A stretch of DNA of 64,000 nt. Source: a virus. Positions 32,039-39,395 of the stretch are shown in pieces. Both the position numbers and the translations under genes were made by a program. The stretch spans positions 33,523-97,522 of the IMG/VR virus record IMGVR_UViG_3300048597_000133, one strand, 5' to 3'. Position 1 is the first letter of the stretch. Each line of letters opens with the position of its first letter. The notes under the pieces were generated by a model, which did no database searches, was not told the DNA's origin, and worked only from the letters and a program-made list of their open reading frames with translations.

Positions 32039-32208
32039 TCTGATTTAGCCCATAGTAATGAAGAAAGAGGAGTAACTATTTCAACAATCCCATATAATTC
32101 AGGGTTAATGCGATAAGTGCTCCGTAGATATGCACGGTCTATTTTTGACCTGGCCCTATGATAGGCGACCAAGCGCGCGTGTACCTTGGCTTTTGATTTA
32201 TTCAACAC
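32032..32208 (-). CDS. MLTK-type small protein (58 aa), GTG start
   Basis: GTG-TTG-AAT-AAA start at 32208; reads (V)LNKSKAKVHARLVAYH. ...VEIVTPLSSLLWAKSEC. Stop (TAA) lies in the next ATG (GAATGTTAA). Confidence 0.6.
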   Translation of the reverse strand: MLNKSKAKVHARLVAYHRARSKIDRAYLRSTYRINPELYGIVEIVTPLSSLLWAKSEC

Positions 32209-32387
32209 TAATATCGTGCCCCTATTACTTTATATATGTTATCTACATACCCTAGGAACAGAATGCCATTCTCGAAGTAGAGGTGGTCAAACATCCAGTC
32301 TCTCATCATACCTATTGGCCTACCTGCGTCATACATGGATAGGTAATGAGTGTCAGAAAATCTGTGGGTGTTTCTTTTGGTTAGCAT
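32208..32387 (-). CDS. MLTK-type small protein (59 aa)
   Basis: MLTKRNTHRFSDTHYLSM start at 32387, aligned with the family; an upstream ATG at 32414 would overlap the neighbour. RNTHRF matches the 32387 product's RNTCRF. Confidence 0.65.
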   Translation of the reverse strand: MLTKRNTHRFSDTHYLSMYDAGRPIGMMRDWMFDHLYFENGILFLGYVDNIYKVIGARY

Positions 32388-32590
32388 CAATTTTGCTCTG
32401 ATATAGTCCTGCACATTTTTCTGATTTTAAAATACTCTCTTTGTACAGCACGATTTTTTACCTGTAAACGACGGGACAGATAACTAAGCACTTCTTGTCT
32501 TATTATTTCTAGTAGTGGTCGTTGTTTACGATTAATATATGTTAGGAAATTAGCGCCCGCAAACCGACACGTATTTCTTTTATTTAACAT
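32387..32590 (-). CDS. MLTK-type small protein (67 aa)
   Basis: Starts MLNKRNTCRFAGANFLTY; basic C-terminal half (SYLSRRLQVKNRAVQREYFK). Overlaps both neighbours by 1-11 nt. Confidence 0.65.
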   Translation of the reverse strand: MLNKRNTCRFAGANFLTYINRKQRPLLEIIRQEVLSYLSRRLQVKNRAVQREYFKIRKMCRTISEQN

Positions 32591-32744
32591 AAGGGCGCAA
32601 TGACTTATAACGTTCCTTAATGATGTATCTAGTAAGCATCAAAGGTCTGTCTGGCATAATAATCTCATATAAAATCATGGTTATATGATGGCTCGTGAAA
32701 GTATATTCTCTGCGCCGCGTTTTAGTATTTCGTTTAGTCAGCAT
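32580..32744 (-). CDS. MLTK-type small protein (54 aa)
   Basis: Hand-translated: MLTKRNTKTRRREYTFTS, then IIMPDRPLMLTRYIIKERY. Close paralogue of the 32734 product (MLTKRNTKVYRRYY; KGQPLMTAKWFIRNRYK). Ends YVK. Confidence 0.68.
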   Translation of the reverse strand: MLTKRNTKTRRREYTFTSHHITMILYEIIMPDRPLMLTRYIIKERYKSLRPYVK

Positions 32745-32898
32745 AATAACTAATATTTTTATAGCGATTTCTGATAAACCATTTAGCGGTCATTAAAGGT
32801 TGTCCTTTTGTATTAAAGCTATCTATTGTCCAGCTGACACTATAGTGTGCAGCGTTATAATACCGACGATATACTTTAGTATTTCGTTTAGTCAACAT
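32734..32898 (-). CDS. MLTK-type small protein (54 aa)
   Basis: Hand-translated: MLTKRNTKVYRRYYNAAH, then QPLMTAKWFIRNRYKNIS. Stop TAA is bases 9-11 of the next gene's ATGCTGACTAA start. Confidence 0.68.
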   Translation of the reverse strand: MLTKRNTKVYRRYYNAAHYSVSWTIDSFNTKGQPLMTAKWFIRNRYKNISYYAD

Positions 32899-32902
32899 GA
32901 GC

Positions 32903-33064
32903 TTAAAGTACTACTGATTTGTGCATTAACATAATATCTACTCTGGTAGGTAGTATTTTGGGTGATATTAAAGACCTTGACTTTTTACAGCAAGTATTTA
33001 TTACCTGGTGAATAGGACCTACGCAAACTTTGCGCTGCACTTTAATGTTATGTTTGGCAAGCAT
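32903..33064 (-). CDS. MLTK-type small protein (53 aa)
   Basis: MLAKHNIKVQRKVCVG start at 33064, 9 nt after a terminator-like hairpin; a longer frame to 33154 would run through that hairpin. First gene of the 29-33 kb array. Confidence 0.62.
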   Translation of the reverse strand: MLAKHNIKVQRKVCVGPIHQVINTCCKKSRSLISPKILPTRVDIMLMHKSVVL

Positions 33065-33072
33065 AATAGAAA

Positions 33073-33097
33073 AGCGCCTCCACAAAGTGAAGACGCT
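33073..33097 (-). terminator. terminator-like hairpin
   Basis: 11-bp stem AGCGTCTTCAC/GTGGAGGCGCT (minus strand) with 3-nt loop, then TTTTCTATT and the ATG of the next array gene at 33064. Confidence 0.75.
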
Positions 33098-33190
33098 GGG
33101 TAACCGTAAAAAACAGAGAGTTACTAGGCACTCCTTCCTAGACGGCCCGGACAATCCTCCGAGTGCAAAAGGGGGCCGGCGTTAATTTAA

Positions 33191-33500
33191 TTAGTCAACG
33201 CAAACGTAATCATCACGGACGAATCCACGTTGCCCGGCGCGGGTTACTACTTCATCCCAATACCAGCCTTGGTTAGGAATAAAGGCACGGATTACTCGTA
33301 TGGACTCCCCGTGACGTAGTTGTCGAACAGTTCGAAACGATGTGCCCGGACCCGACCGTAGGTTTAAGGTGGTGCGCGGGTCATTTAAACAAACGTAACC
33401 GGAGAATACGGGCTCAACAGCAGAGTTAACACTGGCAGGGCGTCCAATAAACCCAGGGCCAGTGCTCTGAGCGAGCAATAACGTAGCAGACAGAATAGCA
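33191..33500 (-). pseudogene. secreted SH3-domain protein, 5' end cut off by IS-B
   Basis: Codes for an SH3_3-type domain (NLRSGPGTSFRTVRQLRHGE ... QGFVRDDYVCVD-like end). Here only a TTG at 33478 is available as start. Upstream DNA is IS-B. Joining 33500 to 34865 restores ATG at 34887 and reads MSIKFLTTAILSATLLLAQS, a classical signal peptide, in frame with the domain. The intact protein would be exported to the envelope or act on the wall. SH3 domains of this type bind peptidoglycan. Confidence 0.85.
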
Positions 33501-33620
33501 TGAACTACCCCACCCTGCTATGTGAGGATGGGGTTTCTGAAGTCCCATCAGCAGAGGTGTGTTGCTTACGCTTCCTCGAACCAAGTTGCCGCATCGATCC
33601 ACAGTAAGTGGCAGATAGGG
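33501..33620 (-). ncRNA. omegaRNA 3' region and right end of IS-B
   Basis: By analogy to characterised TnpB elements, the omegaRNA covers the 3' end of tnpB to the right end and takes its guide from the flank. The visible end is the 33508-33533 hairpin followed by TAGTTCA; the guide would start TGCTATTCTG at 33500. The 5' limit given is approximate. Confidence 0.5.
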
Positions 33621-34812
33621 TAGAGCTTAATTCTCCACGTTTAACGATGCTCGTTCCAAACACCGCAGAACCATAAAGAACCCAATTGAGCATAACTTGA
33701 GCAGCAGAAACATCCCTGTCAGCAGAGTATCCACATTGTTGGCAATGGTGGGAACGCTCACCGAGTTCTTTTTTCTTTTGATGGCCGCAATGAGGGCAAG
33801 TTTGAGAGGGTTTTACTTTTTGGGTGGGAATCTCAATATATTGACCACCAGCCTCACCGACCTTGTATTTAATGAAGTCCTTGAGCTTGCCGATACCAAC
33901 ATCAAGAAGGGAGCGATTAAGCCCAGTCTTTTGACGTTTTCTCTTACTGCCTTTTTTAGGTTTGCGGGTCATCCCTTTGATATTTAGCTTTTCAGTGCAA
34001 ACTAGGCTATTACCGCTAACTATATTTGCGCTGATTTTGTGGGCCCAATCATCCCTTTTTCTGCCCACCTTGCGAGTGAGTTGGGATACTTGACGTTGTG
34101 CCCGACGGTATCGCCCAGAAGCCTTAACTTTCTTTTTGCGATTAGGGGCACGTTTTCTCCGTTTAGCTTTATTGGCTAGGCGGATTTTTTGTGCTGATTG
34201 AGCCAAGAACTGGGGAGCATCAACGATAGTCCCATCGCTCATAGCTATTGCATGGTAAACCCCAAAATCAAGCCCAATAAAACCATCATCAGTGTCCCGC
34301 ACCACTTCACAATTGACAGTAATGGAGGCATACCAATTCCCATGCCGATGGACAATGGTGCAAGTGGTAGGAGTTCCCCACCACCTTGCCTGTCCCCTCA
34401 TTTGGATTTTACCCAAATTGGAAATAGACAAGTAGCCATTTTTGCCATCAGTTAAAGCTTTCCATCCTGCTTTGTCTGGGTATGTCCACCCAGAATAATG
34501 CCGAATTGACTTAAACCTGGGGTATCCACCCTTGCCAGCAAAAAACCTTTGATAGGCAAAATCCACCCTTTTTAAGGTAGCTTGTAGGGCATGGGAACCG
34601 AGGGGTTTAAATTCTGGCCAAACTTGCTTAAAAGCTGGAAGACAATTTTGTTGGGCGAAATAATCTACCGAGCGACCTTCCTGCTGATATGAATCCCTAC
34701 GGTCTGCCAATGCAGAATTGTAGACATAACAGTGCAACCTGCGCCACTCATAGAGTTGCTTTTCCTGGGCGGCGGAAGGATATAAGCGGAAGGTGACTCG
34801 ACGGGTTAACAT
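33505..34812 (-). CDS. tnpB: TnpB nuclease (IS200/IS605 family, IS-B)
   Basis: A 435-residue RNA-guided nuclease starting MLTRRVTFRLYPSAAQEKQL. RuvC-I GLDFGVYHAI (Asp near 176), RuvC-II CTEKLNIKGM (Glu), zinc finger CPHCGHQ...CQQCGYS, RuvC-III DRDVSAAQVM (Asp). All catalytic and metal residues are present, so it should be active. A different subfamily from IS-A. Confidence 0.9.
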   Translation of the reverse strand: MLTRRVTFRLYPSAAQEKQLYEWRRLHCYVYNSALADRRDSYQQEGRSVDYFAQQNCLPAFKQVWPEFKPLGSHALQATLKRVDFAYQRFFAGKGGYPRFKSIRHYSGWTYPDKAGWKALTDGKNGYLSISNLGKIQMRGQARWWGTPTTCTIVHRHGNWYASITVNCEVVRDTDDGFIGLDFGVYHAIAMSDGTIVDAPQFLAQSAQKIRLANKAKRRKRAPNRKKKVKASGRYRRAQRQVSQLTRKVGRKRDDWAHKISANIVSGNSLVCTEKLNIKGMTRKPKKGSKRKRQKTGLNRSLLDVGIGKLKDFIKYKVGEAGGQYIEIPTQKVKPSQTCPHCGHQKKKELGERSHHCQQCGYSADRDVSAAQVMLNWVLYGSAVFGTSIVKRGELSSTLSATYCGSMRQLGSRKRKQHTSADGTSETPSSHSRVG

Positions 34813-34877
34813 GGGGTAATCTTAACATAATGTTTGTGACCAAGTATCGCAAAAAAGTGATAAAGTAGTCAGGAATT

Positions 34878-35054
34878 TTATAGACATGTGCGGGCAATGA
34901 TTATGTAAGGTGTATGATACTGTCTTAAGTGGTCATATAAACTGTCAGGTCTATATTTTCTACTAAAGTCAAAACTAGCATCGTGTAAACTATTGACCAG
35001 TCTAGAGCTTACAAAGTAAGATTCGTACTCAGATAGAGAATTTTTGCTTAACAC
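34878..35054 (-). CDS. MLTK-type small protein (58 aa), GTG start
   Basis: Hand-translated GTG-TTA-AGC-AAA start; (V)LSKNSLSEYESYFVSS. Its stop (TAA 34878-34880) overlaps the ancestral SH3 start ATG at 34887 by 10 nt, the same overlap style as in the array, which independently supports that start. Confidence 0.6.
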   Translation of the reverse strand: MLSKNSLSEYESYFVSSRLVNSLHDASFDFSRKYRPDSLYDHLRQYHTPYIIIARTCL

Positions 35055-35265
35055 CACAATTAACTAAGTCAAAATAACGTCTAATTGAGAATATACTGAT
35101 ATGCGTACAGTAAACTTCATAATGACTCCTACTACTAAGCACGTCTTTAAAGAGTTGCTTAGTTTTAGGATACGGTATATAAAGCATTTGTTGTTCACGT
35201 GTTAATACTGAAGCGGTTTTAACGTCAACTCTGAAACTGGCACTAGTATTGACTTTACCTAGCAT
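35029..35265 (-). CDS. MLTK-type small protein (78 aa)
   Basis: Starts MLGKVNTSASFRVDVK. Body SYPKTKQLFKDVL and EVYCTHISIFSIRRYFD. Longest of the block. Function unknown. Confidence 0.6.
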   Translation of the reverse strand: MLGKVNTSASFRVDVKTASVLTREQQMLYIPYPKTKQLFKDVLSSRSHYEVYCTHISIFSIRRYFDLVNCGVKQKFSI

Positions 35266-35291
35266 AGTGCTCTACTGAAATAAGGCGGTGA

Positions 35292-35483
35292 TTAATGTGA
35301 ATTTCTAACATGCGATATATTGCTTAGAAATATGGCTCGGTACTTGAGGTTTATACGGCTGCTGACTTTGTCGTTATCAGATATCTCATACACAAGGTAC
35401 AGCAAATCCCTAATGATGCAGCTTAAGAACACGTTGGATAGCCCGTGGATGTTATCAGGCTTAAACTTATATTTGGTAACCAT
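35292..35483 (-). CDS. MLTK-type small protein (63 aa)
   Basis: Starts MVTKYKFKPDNIHGLS; hydrophobic FLSCIIRDLLYLVYE core and RAIFLSNISHVRNS. A 26-nt gap precedes the downstream gene. Confidence 0.6.
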   Translation of the reverse strand: MVTKYKFKPDNIHGLSNVFLSCIIRDLLYLVYEISDNDKVSSRINLKYRAIFLSNISHVRNSH

Positions 35484-35661
35484 ACTGCTTAAGGACTACG
35501 TTGAGAGCGGTAAAGACAATATTAGAATATATAGGATGAGAGTATAGCCTCAAATGATATAGGTTATTGTCACAAGCGTCCAAACATATTGTAAGACGTG
35601 AAGATCTACCATATAACACTACTTGCTGAAACGTGAGCCTGGCGTTTTGTTTAGTGACCAT
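35467..35661 (-). CDS. MLTK-type small protein (64 aa)
   Basis: MVTKQNARLTFQQVVLYG start at 35661, preferred over 35700. KQNARL is shared with the 35664 product (KQNARLHSNKERF). DACDNNLYHLRLYSHP in the middle. Confidence 0.66.
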   Translation of the reverse strand: MVTKQNARLTFQQVVLYGRSSRLTICLDACDNNLYHLRLYSHPIYSNIVFTALNVVLKQYGYQI

Positions 35662-35663
35662 TG

Positions 35664-35864
35664 TTAAGGTATCCCCTCCATATCCACATATGCTATCCAC
35701 ATGTGCATAGCAGGAGATTGTCGTAGATCAGATTTGTACTTTTCATGTAGATGGTAACCTAAGTACTCTGCCATATAATCTTTCAGGTTTATAGAAGGTG
35801 AGTTTATCCGCCTAGCAAACCGCTCTTTATTGCTATGTAGCCGGGCATTTTGTTTAGTCAACAT
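35664..35864 (-). CDS. MLTK-type small protein (66 aa)
   Basis: Starts MLTKQNARLHSNKERFARR. Paralogue of both neighbours in the first ten residues. C-terminus SPAMHMWIAYVDMEG. Confidence 0.66.
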   Translation of the reverse strand: MLTKQNARLHSNKERFARRINSPSINLKDYMAEYLGYHLHEKYKSDLRQSPAMHMWIAYVDMEGIP

Positions 35865-36027
35865 AAAGAGCGTCAGACAATGCGTAGATGATATCCAAGT
35901 ATATGCGGTGTAAAGTCGTCAGGTGGGCACCTTTATAATATGCTGCCACAAGTTCTTTAATCGTAGCTGAGATAGGGAGAATACTGTATATACGTGCATG
36001 TACCCGGGCGTTTAGTTTGGTCAACAT
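35854..36027 (-). CDS. MLTK-type small protein (57 aa)
   Basis: Hand-translated: MLTKLNARVHARIYSIL, then IKELVAAYYKGAHLTTLHR. Ends YVD with TAA taken from the next start (ATGTTGACTAA). First gene of this block, 12 nt after a terminator-like hairpin. Confidence 0.68.
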   Translation of the reverse strand: MLTKLNARVHARIYSILPISATIKELVAAYYKGAHLTTLHRIYLDIIYALSDALYVD

Positions 36028-36038
36028 AGAAAATATAA

Positions 36039-36062
36039 AGCCCAGAGAATAATCTCAGGGCT
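36039..36062 (-). terminator. terminator-like hairpin
   Basis: 10-bp stem AGCCCTGAGA/TCTCTGGGCT (one mismatch) with 4-nt loop, then TTATATTTT on the minus strand, between the DUF6745-like gene and the array. Confidence 0.75.
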
Positions 36063-36079
36063 AAAATCGCTATCGGGTT

Positions 36080-37150
36080 TTAAGTGCGGAGCACGGGGTA
36101 AATCGAAGAAGGTCGGAAAGAGCATCCTTCTAACGCCTCGCCCGGGCTAGCCAAATACTCCTGCGCTTCTTCACAAGTATTACACCGAGGGTCAACCTCT
36201 AAAGCATAAGGACGACCAGTGCTGGGGTCATAAGTGAACAACACTTTCATATTCTCTAAGCCCATCAGAGACTCCATCCACATGGAATTGGTATTAGGAA
36301 GTTGAACAGTCTTAACATCCAAGACTGTGGCGTTCATCTCTTGACAATACTTATCCCAACCATAGCCAGTAATCCGCAGCCGTTTGACCTCTTGGTCTTC
36401 TTCGCTGTTGATTTGCTCTAATGTCTGAGTCTCAGGACGCATGACGATTTGCTCATCGACAATAACACCACCAATAGCCCAAACAGAAAAGTCGTCTTTA
36501 TAACGAATAGCAGGACCTTTAGGGTTATTCAAGCATTCATTCTCTGCGTCCCAATGTACTTCAACAGGGTTCTCAGAGACAATAGCCACGCCGTCATAGA
36601 CGATGGCACAGCTAATCATTTGCCCGAAGTCCCGCAGCAATTCTACAGACTCCATGTCTACGTCGATGTCATGAGCGATGCAGGCCTCGGCGTATGCTAA
36701 AGAACCTTGTAGCCAGTAGGAGTAGAGAAAATCAGAGCTGAGATAGTAGCGGAGATTATCAATCTCGGATTTATATTCGACTAACAAAGCCTCTACTAAG
36801 ATGTCTACTTGAGCTAAGTCGCCGTCTAAGGGGGCTTCACCGGTTACTTTGTAATGGACGTATTCATCGGTGCGTTGACTAGATACCCCGGCTTTCTTTT
36901 CAATGTCTTGCCATTGCTCTGGGGTGATGAAACCCAAAGAGTTCAGAGTAAGGGCTTTACTTGTCATGTCGGCAGGGCTATCAGCGAATACTACTTCAGG
37001 CGCTTCTAGGTTAGCCATGGAGTAGATTTTTGTGAGAGCCTTTGCAAAACGGGGGCGGTCAATGGGGCCTTTAAGGATTGTAGCGTTGGCCCGCATGTGA
37101 GCTTCGAGTTTCTTAAGGGTAGCGTCGTCTAATTGAGAGGGGTTAGCCAT
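36080..37150 (-). CDS. DUF6745-like protein
   Basis: A 356-residue protein with a mid-to-late segment of NPKGPAIRYKDDFSVWAIGGVIVDEQIVM, then RPETQTLEQINSEEDQEVKRLRITGYGWDKY, matching the DUF6745 repeat (HNEDGPAI.Y.DG..VY..HG...) found in cyanobacteria and some phages. Function unknown; the N-terminal 200 residues are helical. A good terminator follows its stop. Promoter candidate sequence lies 57-74 nt before its ATG. Confidence 0.65.
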   Translation of the reverse strand: MANPSQLDDATLKKLEAHMRANATILKGPIDRPRFAKALTKIYSMANLEAPEVVFADSPADMTSKALTLNSLGFITPEQWQDIEKKAGVSSQRTDEYVHYKVTGEAPLDGDLAQVDILVEALLVEYKSEIDNLRYYLSSDFLYSYWLQGSLAYAEACIAHDIDVDMESVELLRDFGQMISCAIVYDGVAIVSENPVEVHWDAENECLNNPKGPAIRYKDDFSVWAIGGVIVDEQIVMRPETQTLEQINSEEDQEVKRLRITGYGWDKYCQEMNATVLDVKTVQLPNTNSMWMESLMGLENMKVLFTYDPSTGRPYALEVDPRCNTCEEAQEYLASPGEALEGCSFRPSSIYPVLRT

Positions 37151-37206
37151 AGATAATTGAAAATTAGGTTAAAGTTTTGGTTGAATTGTTTTGTTCGCCG
37201 TTGGTC

Positions 37207-37224
37207 TACTTTTTACTTGGCGGG
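37207..37224 (-). promoter_or_regulatory. repeated 18-nt motif, copy 1
   Basis: CCCGCCAAGTAAAAAGTA on the minus strand, 57 nt before the ATG at 37150. An identical copy lies 98 nt before the minus-strand gene ending at 59386 (60107-60124). Same orientation to both genes. Likely a regulatory site or promoter element. Confidence 0.45.
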
Positions 37225-37238
37225 CGCATATCTTATTT

Positions 37239-37400
37239 TCATAGTTCATCTTCCGCGTAGTCTAATAGTAATTTAATCAGAGAGTCTAACGGTTCGCGGC
37301 TGCCCAACGGAATTTCTACCCGAGCTTCAGACTCTCCTTCTAGAAAGGCTTCTAGACAGTTGGTGTCTTCATTGACTTCTAAGCGGTTGAATTGAATCAT
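37239..37400 (-). CDS. small acidic protein (53 aa)
   Basis: Hand-translated: MIQFNRLEVNEDTNCLEAF... to LLLDYAEDEL. Very acidic (about 15 Asp/Glu). The ATG overlaps the preceding stop by 4 nt. Possible DNA mimic by charge, but only speculation. No family recognised. Confidence 0.6.
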   Translation of the reverse strand: MIQFNRLEVNEDTNCLEAFLEGESEARVEIPLGSREPLDSLIKLLLDYAEDEL

Positions 37401-37786
37401 CCGAAAGTTACCCACCATTTCTTTTCAACTAGCCCAGATTCTAACGCCTTAGCGCCGGCTAAGGTAGGACTAACTACACCGGCTGCAAAGTAATAAATTC
37501 CATCTACCTCGTCGTATGTATCGCCATCAGAATAGTCATGATAGCCAACGTTAAGTTCAAGCCCAGTCGCTTCTTTAAACTCTTCTTGTACAGGCTTCCA
37601 TAGGTCGTCTAGTTCTTTATAAGTTACGTGACCATGAACCCAGTCGTAAGAGTCAAGCTCTTGGAGCTCACCGTCCGTTACTTTTTGCAGTAATTCCTGA
37701 AATTGTTCGAAGCTTGGTAAGTTAAGTTCCTTAAGTTTGTCTTCGTCAATGACGTAAGCACTGTTGGCTTTAAATCCTACACCCAT
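37397..37786 (-). CDS. hypothetical acidic protein
   Basis: A 129-residue protein, MGVGFKANSAYVIDEDKL start. Rich in Asp, Glu and aromatic residues (YDEVDGIYYFAAG). No family recognised. Confidence 0.6.
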   Translation of the reverse strand: MGVGFKANSAYVIDEDKLKELNLPSFEQFQELLQKVTDGELQELDSYDWVHGHVTYKELDDLWKPVQEEFKEATGLELNVGYHDYSDGDTYDEVDGIYYFAAGVVSPTLAGAKALESGLVEKKWWVTFG

Positions 37787-37815
37787 AATATCTTATCCAA
37801 TAGTTATAGCAGTGG

Positions 37816-38049
37816 TTAGAACAAATCTCGCTTGGCCTTAACGTGGTTAATCGCATCGCTAAGGACTTGATCAAAGGTGCCGTCGTTAATGAAGTAAGCT
37901 TGGAGCCGCGCCCTTACCTCCTCGATCTCCAATGGAGTAGGGTAGGCACAGCCCCGCTCTTCAAAGTCCTTTTTCTCTAAGAACAGAACAGGCAGTGGCT
38001 GACTAAGGTTAGGCTGCACAGATTGATTTGGATGGTGTTTAGACTTCAC
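37816..38049 (-). CDS. hypothetical protein
   Basis: A 77-residue protein with a proline/serine-rich start and helical end (SDAINHVKAKRDLF). Overlaps the upstream gene by 11 nt. No family recognised. Confidence 0.55.
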   Translation of the reverse strand: MKSKHHPNQSVQPNLSQPLPVLFLEKKDFEERGCAYPTPLEIEEVRARLQAYFINDGTFDQVLSDAINHVKAKRDLF

Positions 38050-38461
38050 TAAAGGATTCCTCTAAAAACTTCTGCCATTGTTCAGCTTCTTCGTAGAAAC
38101 CATTAGGTCGCCACGGTCTGGCATCGCGCCCACCGTTCTTCTTAGTATTAGGCGCGCTCCTACTAAGACTAAGCATGGTCATATAAAAGTCTCTAGTGGT
38201 CTTATCGTCTGCTTCCCGAACTGTTTCATCCCAGTCTTTGTGGTGAGTTAAACCTAACTTCTCTTCTAGCTCAGCCACGTACAAATACAGCACATGGATA
38301 GCTTTGCTATATTCGTGGACGTAACTTACCAGTCGTTTGATAGCCTCACCGCAGACTTTATTGTCTGGTGGTAGAACTTGGTCTGGTGGTAATTCTATGG
38401 GTTGTTTAGCTAAGGCGGAAGAGCGCTTTTTTGTGCGCCGCTTAATTGGTGGAGAGGGCAT
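38039..38461 (-). CDS. hypothetical protein
   Basis: A 140-residue protein with a basic N-terminus (IKRRTKKRSSALAKQPIEL) then a helical region (YVHEYSKAIHVLYLYVAELEEKLG) resembling other phage proteins with unknown role. No function assigned. Confidence 0.55.
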   Translation of the reverse strand: MPSPPIKRRTKKRSSALAKQPIELPPDQVLPPDNKVCGEAIKRLVSYVHEYSKAIHVLYLYVAELEEKLGLTHHKDWDETVREADDKTTRDFYMTMLSLSRSAPNTKKNGGRDARPWRPNGFYEEAEQWQKFLEESFSEV

Positions 38462-38464
38462 AAG

Positions 38465-38794
38465 TTAATGGTAATCAGGTAAGAAAGCAACGTCGAAGGG
38501 TCCTTTACTTATAGCTTCCCATTGTCTGGTAATCTCTCCATTGGGCTCACAATAGGTGAACCGTTGGAATTTAATGGGTTGTTTAGTTTGAGGACCAAAG
38601 TCTACTGTGATTATGGATGAGCCCGGGCCATGGGGTCCTTCAATAATGTGACCATGAACAGTACGCTCTTCAACTACGTCTTCTAGTCCATCATACGTTT
38701 CTACGCAGTCCATAGTTACAAAAACAGCTTTAACCCTGGAGCCTTTCAAGAACCCGAGGTTAGCTGGGGCGGTGATAGTGTTTGGTTTATTCAT
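38465..38794 (-). CDS. hypothetical protein
   Basis: A 109-residue beta-rich protein (VKAVFVTMDCVETYDG, HGHIIEGPHGPGSSIITVDFG). Compatible with a small SH3-like barrel, but not recognised. Tightly packed with the downstream gene (3 nt). Confidence 0.55.
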   Translation of the reverse strand: MNKPNTITAPANLGFLKGSRVKAVFVTMDCVETYDGLEDVVEERTVHGHIIEGPHGPGSSIITVDFGPQTKQPIKFQRFTYCEPNGEITRQWEAISKGPFDVAFLPDYH

Positions 38795-38820
38795 CTGTTG
38801 GTATCCTTTTTATCTGGCGG

Positions 38821-39153
38821 TCACTCTTTATCGCCTAGAACTTCATCTGCTAACTTATTTAGTCCTCCTGTCACTAAAGCTATTAAACGTAACGTAGCTG
38901 CGCGGTTTCCATCCCTGATCTCCTTCATATATTTGTCTACGTCTATTGAGGAGTCTTCGTGGAGTACTAAATGCTTAACGTTTTGATTAGCTGTAATGTT
39001 AGTTGGGTCATTGGCGGCGGCATAAACAACTAAACATGATGCTGTGTGCAGATCAATGACTTCTTCGTTAGTTCCGTCTGGTAATTCTATGACCTGTCCA
39101 TCGGGATTTATTAGATTAGTGGCGAATTGAGCCGGGTTTAAATTTAGAGTCAT
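38821..39153 (-). CDS. hypothetical protein
   Basis: A 110-residue protein, MTLNLNPAQFATNLINP start; second half is helical (VDKYMKEIRDGNRAATLRL). No family recognised. Confidence 0.55.
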   Translation of the reverse strand: MTLNLNPAQFATNLINPDGQVIELPDGTNEEVIDLHTASCLVVYAAANDPTNITANQNVKHLVLHEDSSIDVDKYMKEIRDGNRAATLRLIALVTGGLNKLADEVLGDKE

Positions 39154-39156
39154 ATT

Positions 39157-39321
39157 CTAAACCATTGGTATTTTCTGAATTAATCCGCTAAGAAAGGACG
39201 AGTATTTGTCGTAGTTCGGGTCATGCTTTATGCGGTAACCAGTGGACATCGATAATGGGTAGAGCACTTTATGTACATCAAACTCTACTGACTTGTGCTT
39301 AGTGTATTTTGTTATAGGCAT
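39157..39321 (-). CDS. small hypothetical protein (54 aa)
   Basis: Hand-translated: MPITKYTKHKSVEFDV..., YPLSMSTGYRIKHDPNYDK, IQKIPMV end. It is preceded by a hairpin with a T-run (39343-39365). No family recognised. Confidence 0.55.
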   Translation of the reverse strand: MPITKYTKHKSVEFDVHKVLYPLSMSTGYRIKHDPNYDKYSSFLSGLIQKIPMV

Positions 39322-39342
39322 TTTAGTGGTCTATATGTAAAA

Positions 39343-39365
39343 ACCCCTTGTCCTGGACAAGAGGT
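39343..39365 (-). terminator. terminator-like hairpin
   Basis: ACCTCTTGT..ACAAGGGGT stem with 5-nt loop (one mismatch), followed by TTTTTACA on the minus strand, downstream of the gene at 39396. Confidence 0.7.
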
Positions 39366-39395
39366 CGAATAAAGTACACCTCAGTGACCCATATT

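Larger units (their letters stand above)
33501..34864 (-). mobile_element. TnpB-only IS200/IS605-type element IS-B
   Basis: 1364 bp. The right end is at 33501 after a 9-bp hairpin (CCCCATCCT/AGGGTGGGG, 33508-33533) and TAGTTCA. The left end at 34864 begins TTTATCACTTTTTTGCGATA, a small hairpin. Ends are inferred from restoring the reading frame of the host gene (see SH3 pseudogene). The left flank is ...GACTAC, in line with short target sequences of the family. No tnpA is present, so it depends on a transposase in trans. Confidence 0.85.

Noticed and set aside
33191-33478. Intact SH3 gene starting at TTG 33478
   Set aside because: The signal peptide is restored only when IS-B is removed; TTG lies inside the hydrophobic segment, so this start is an artefact of the insertion.
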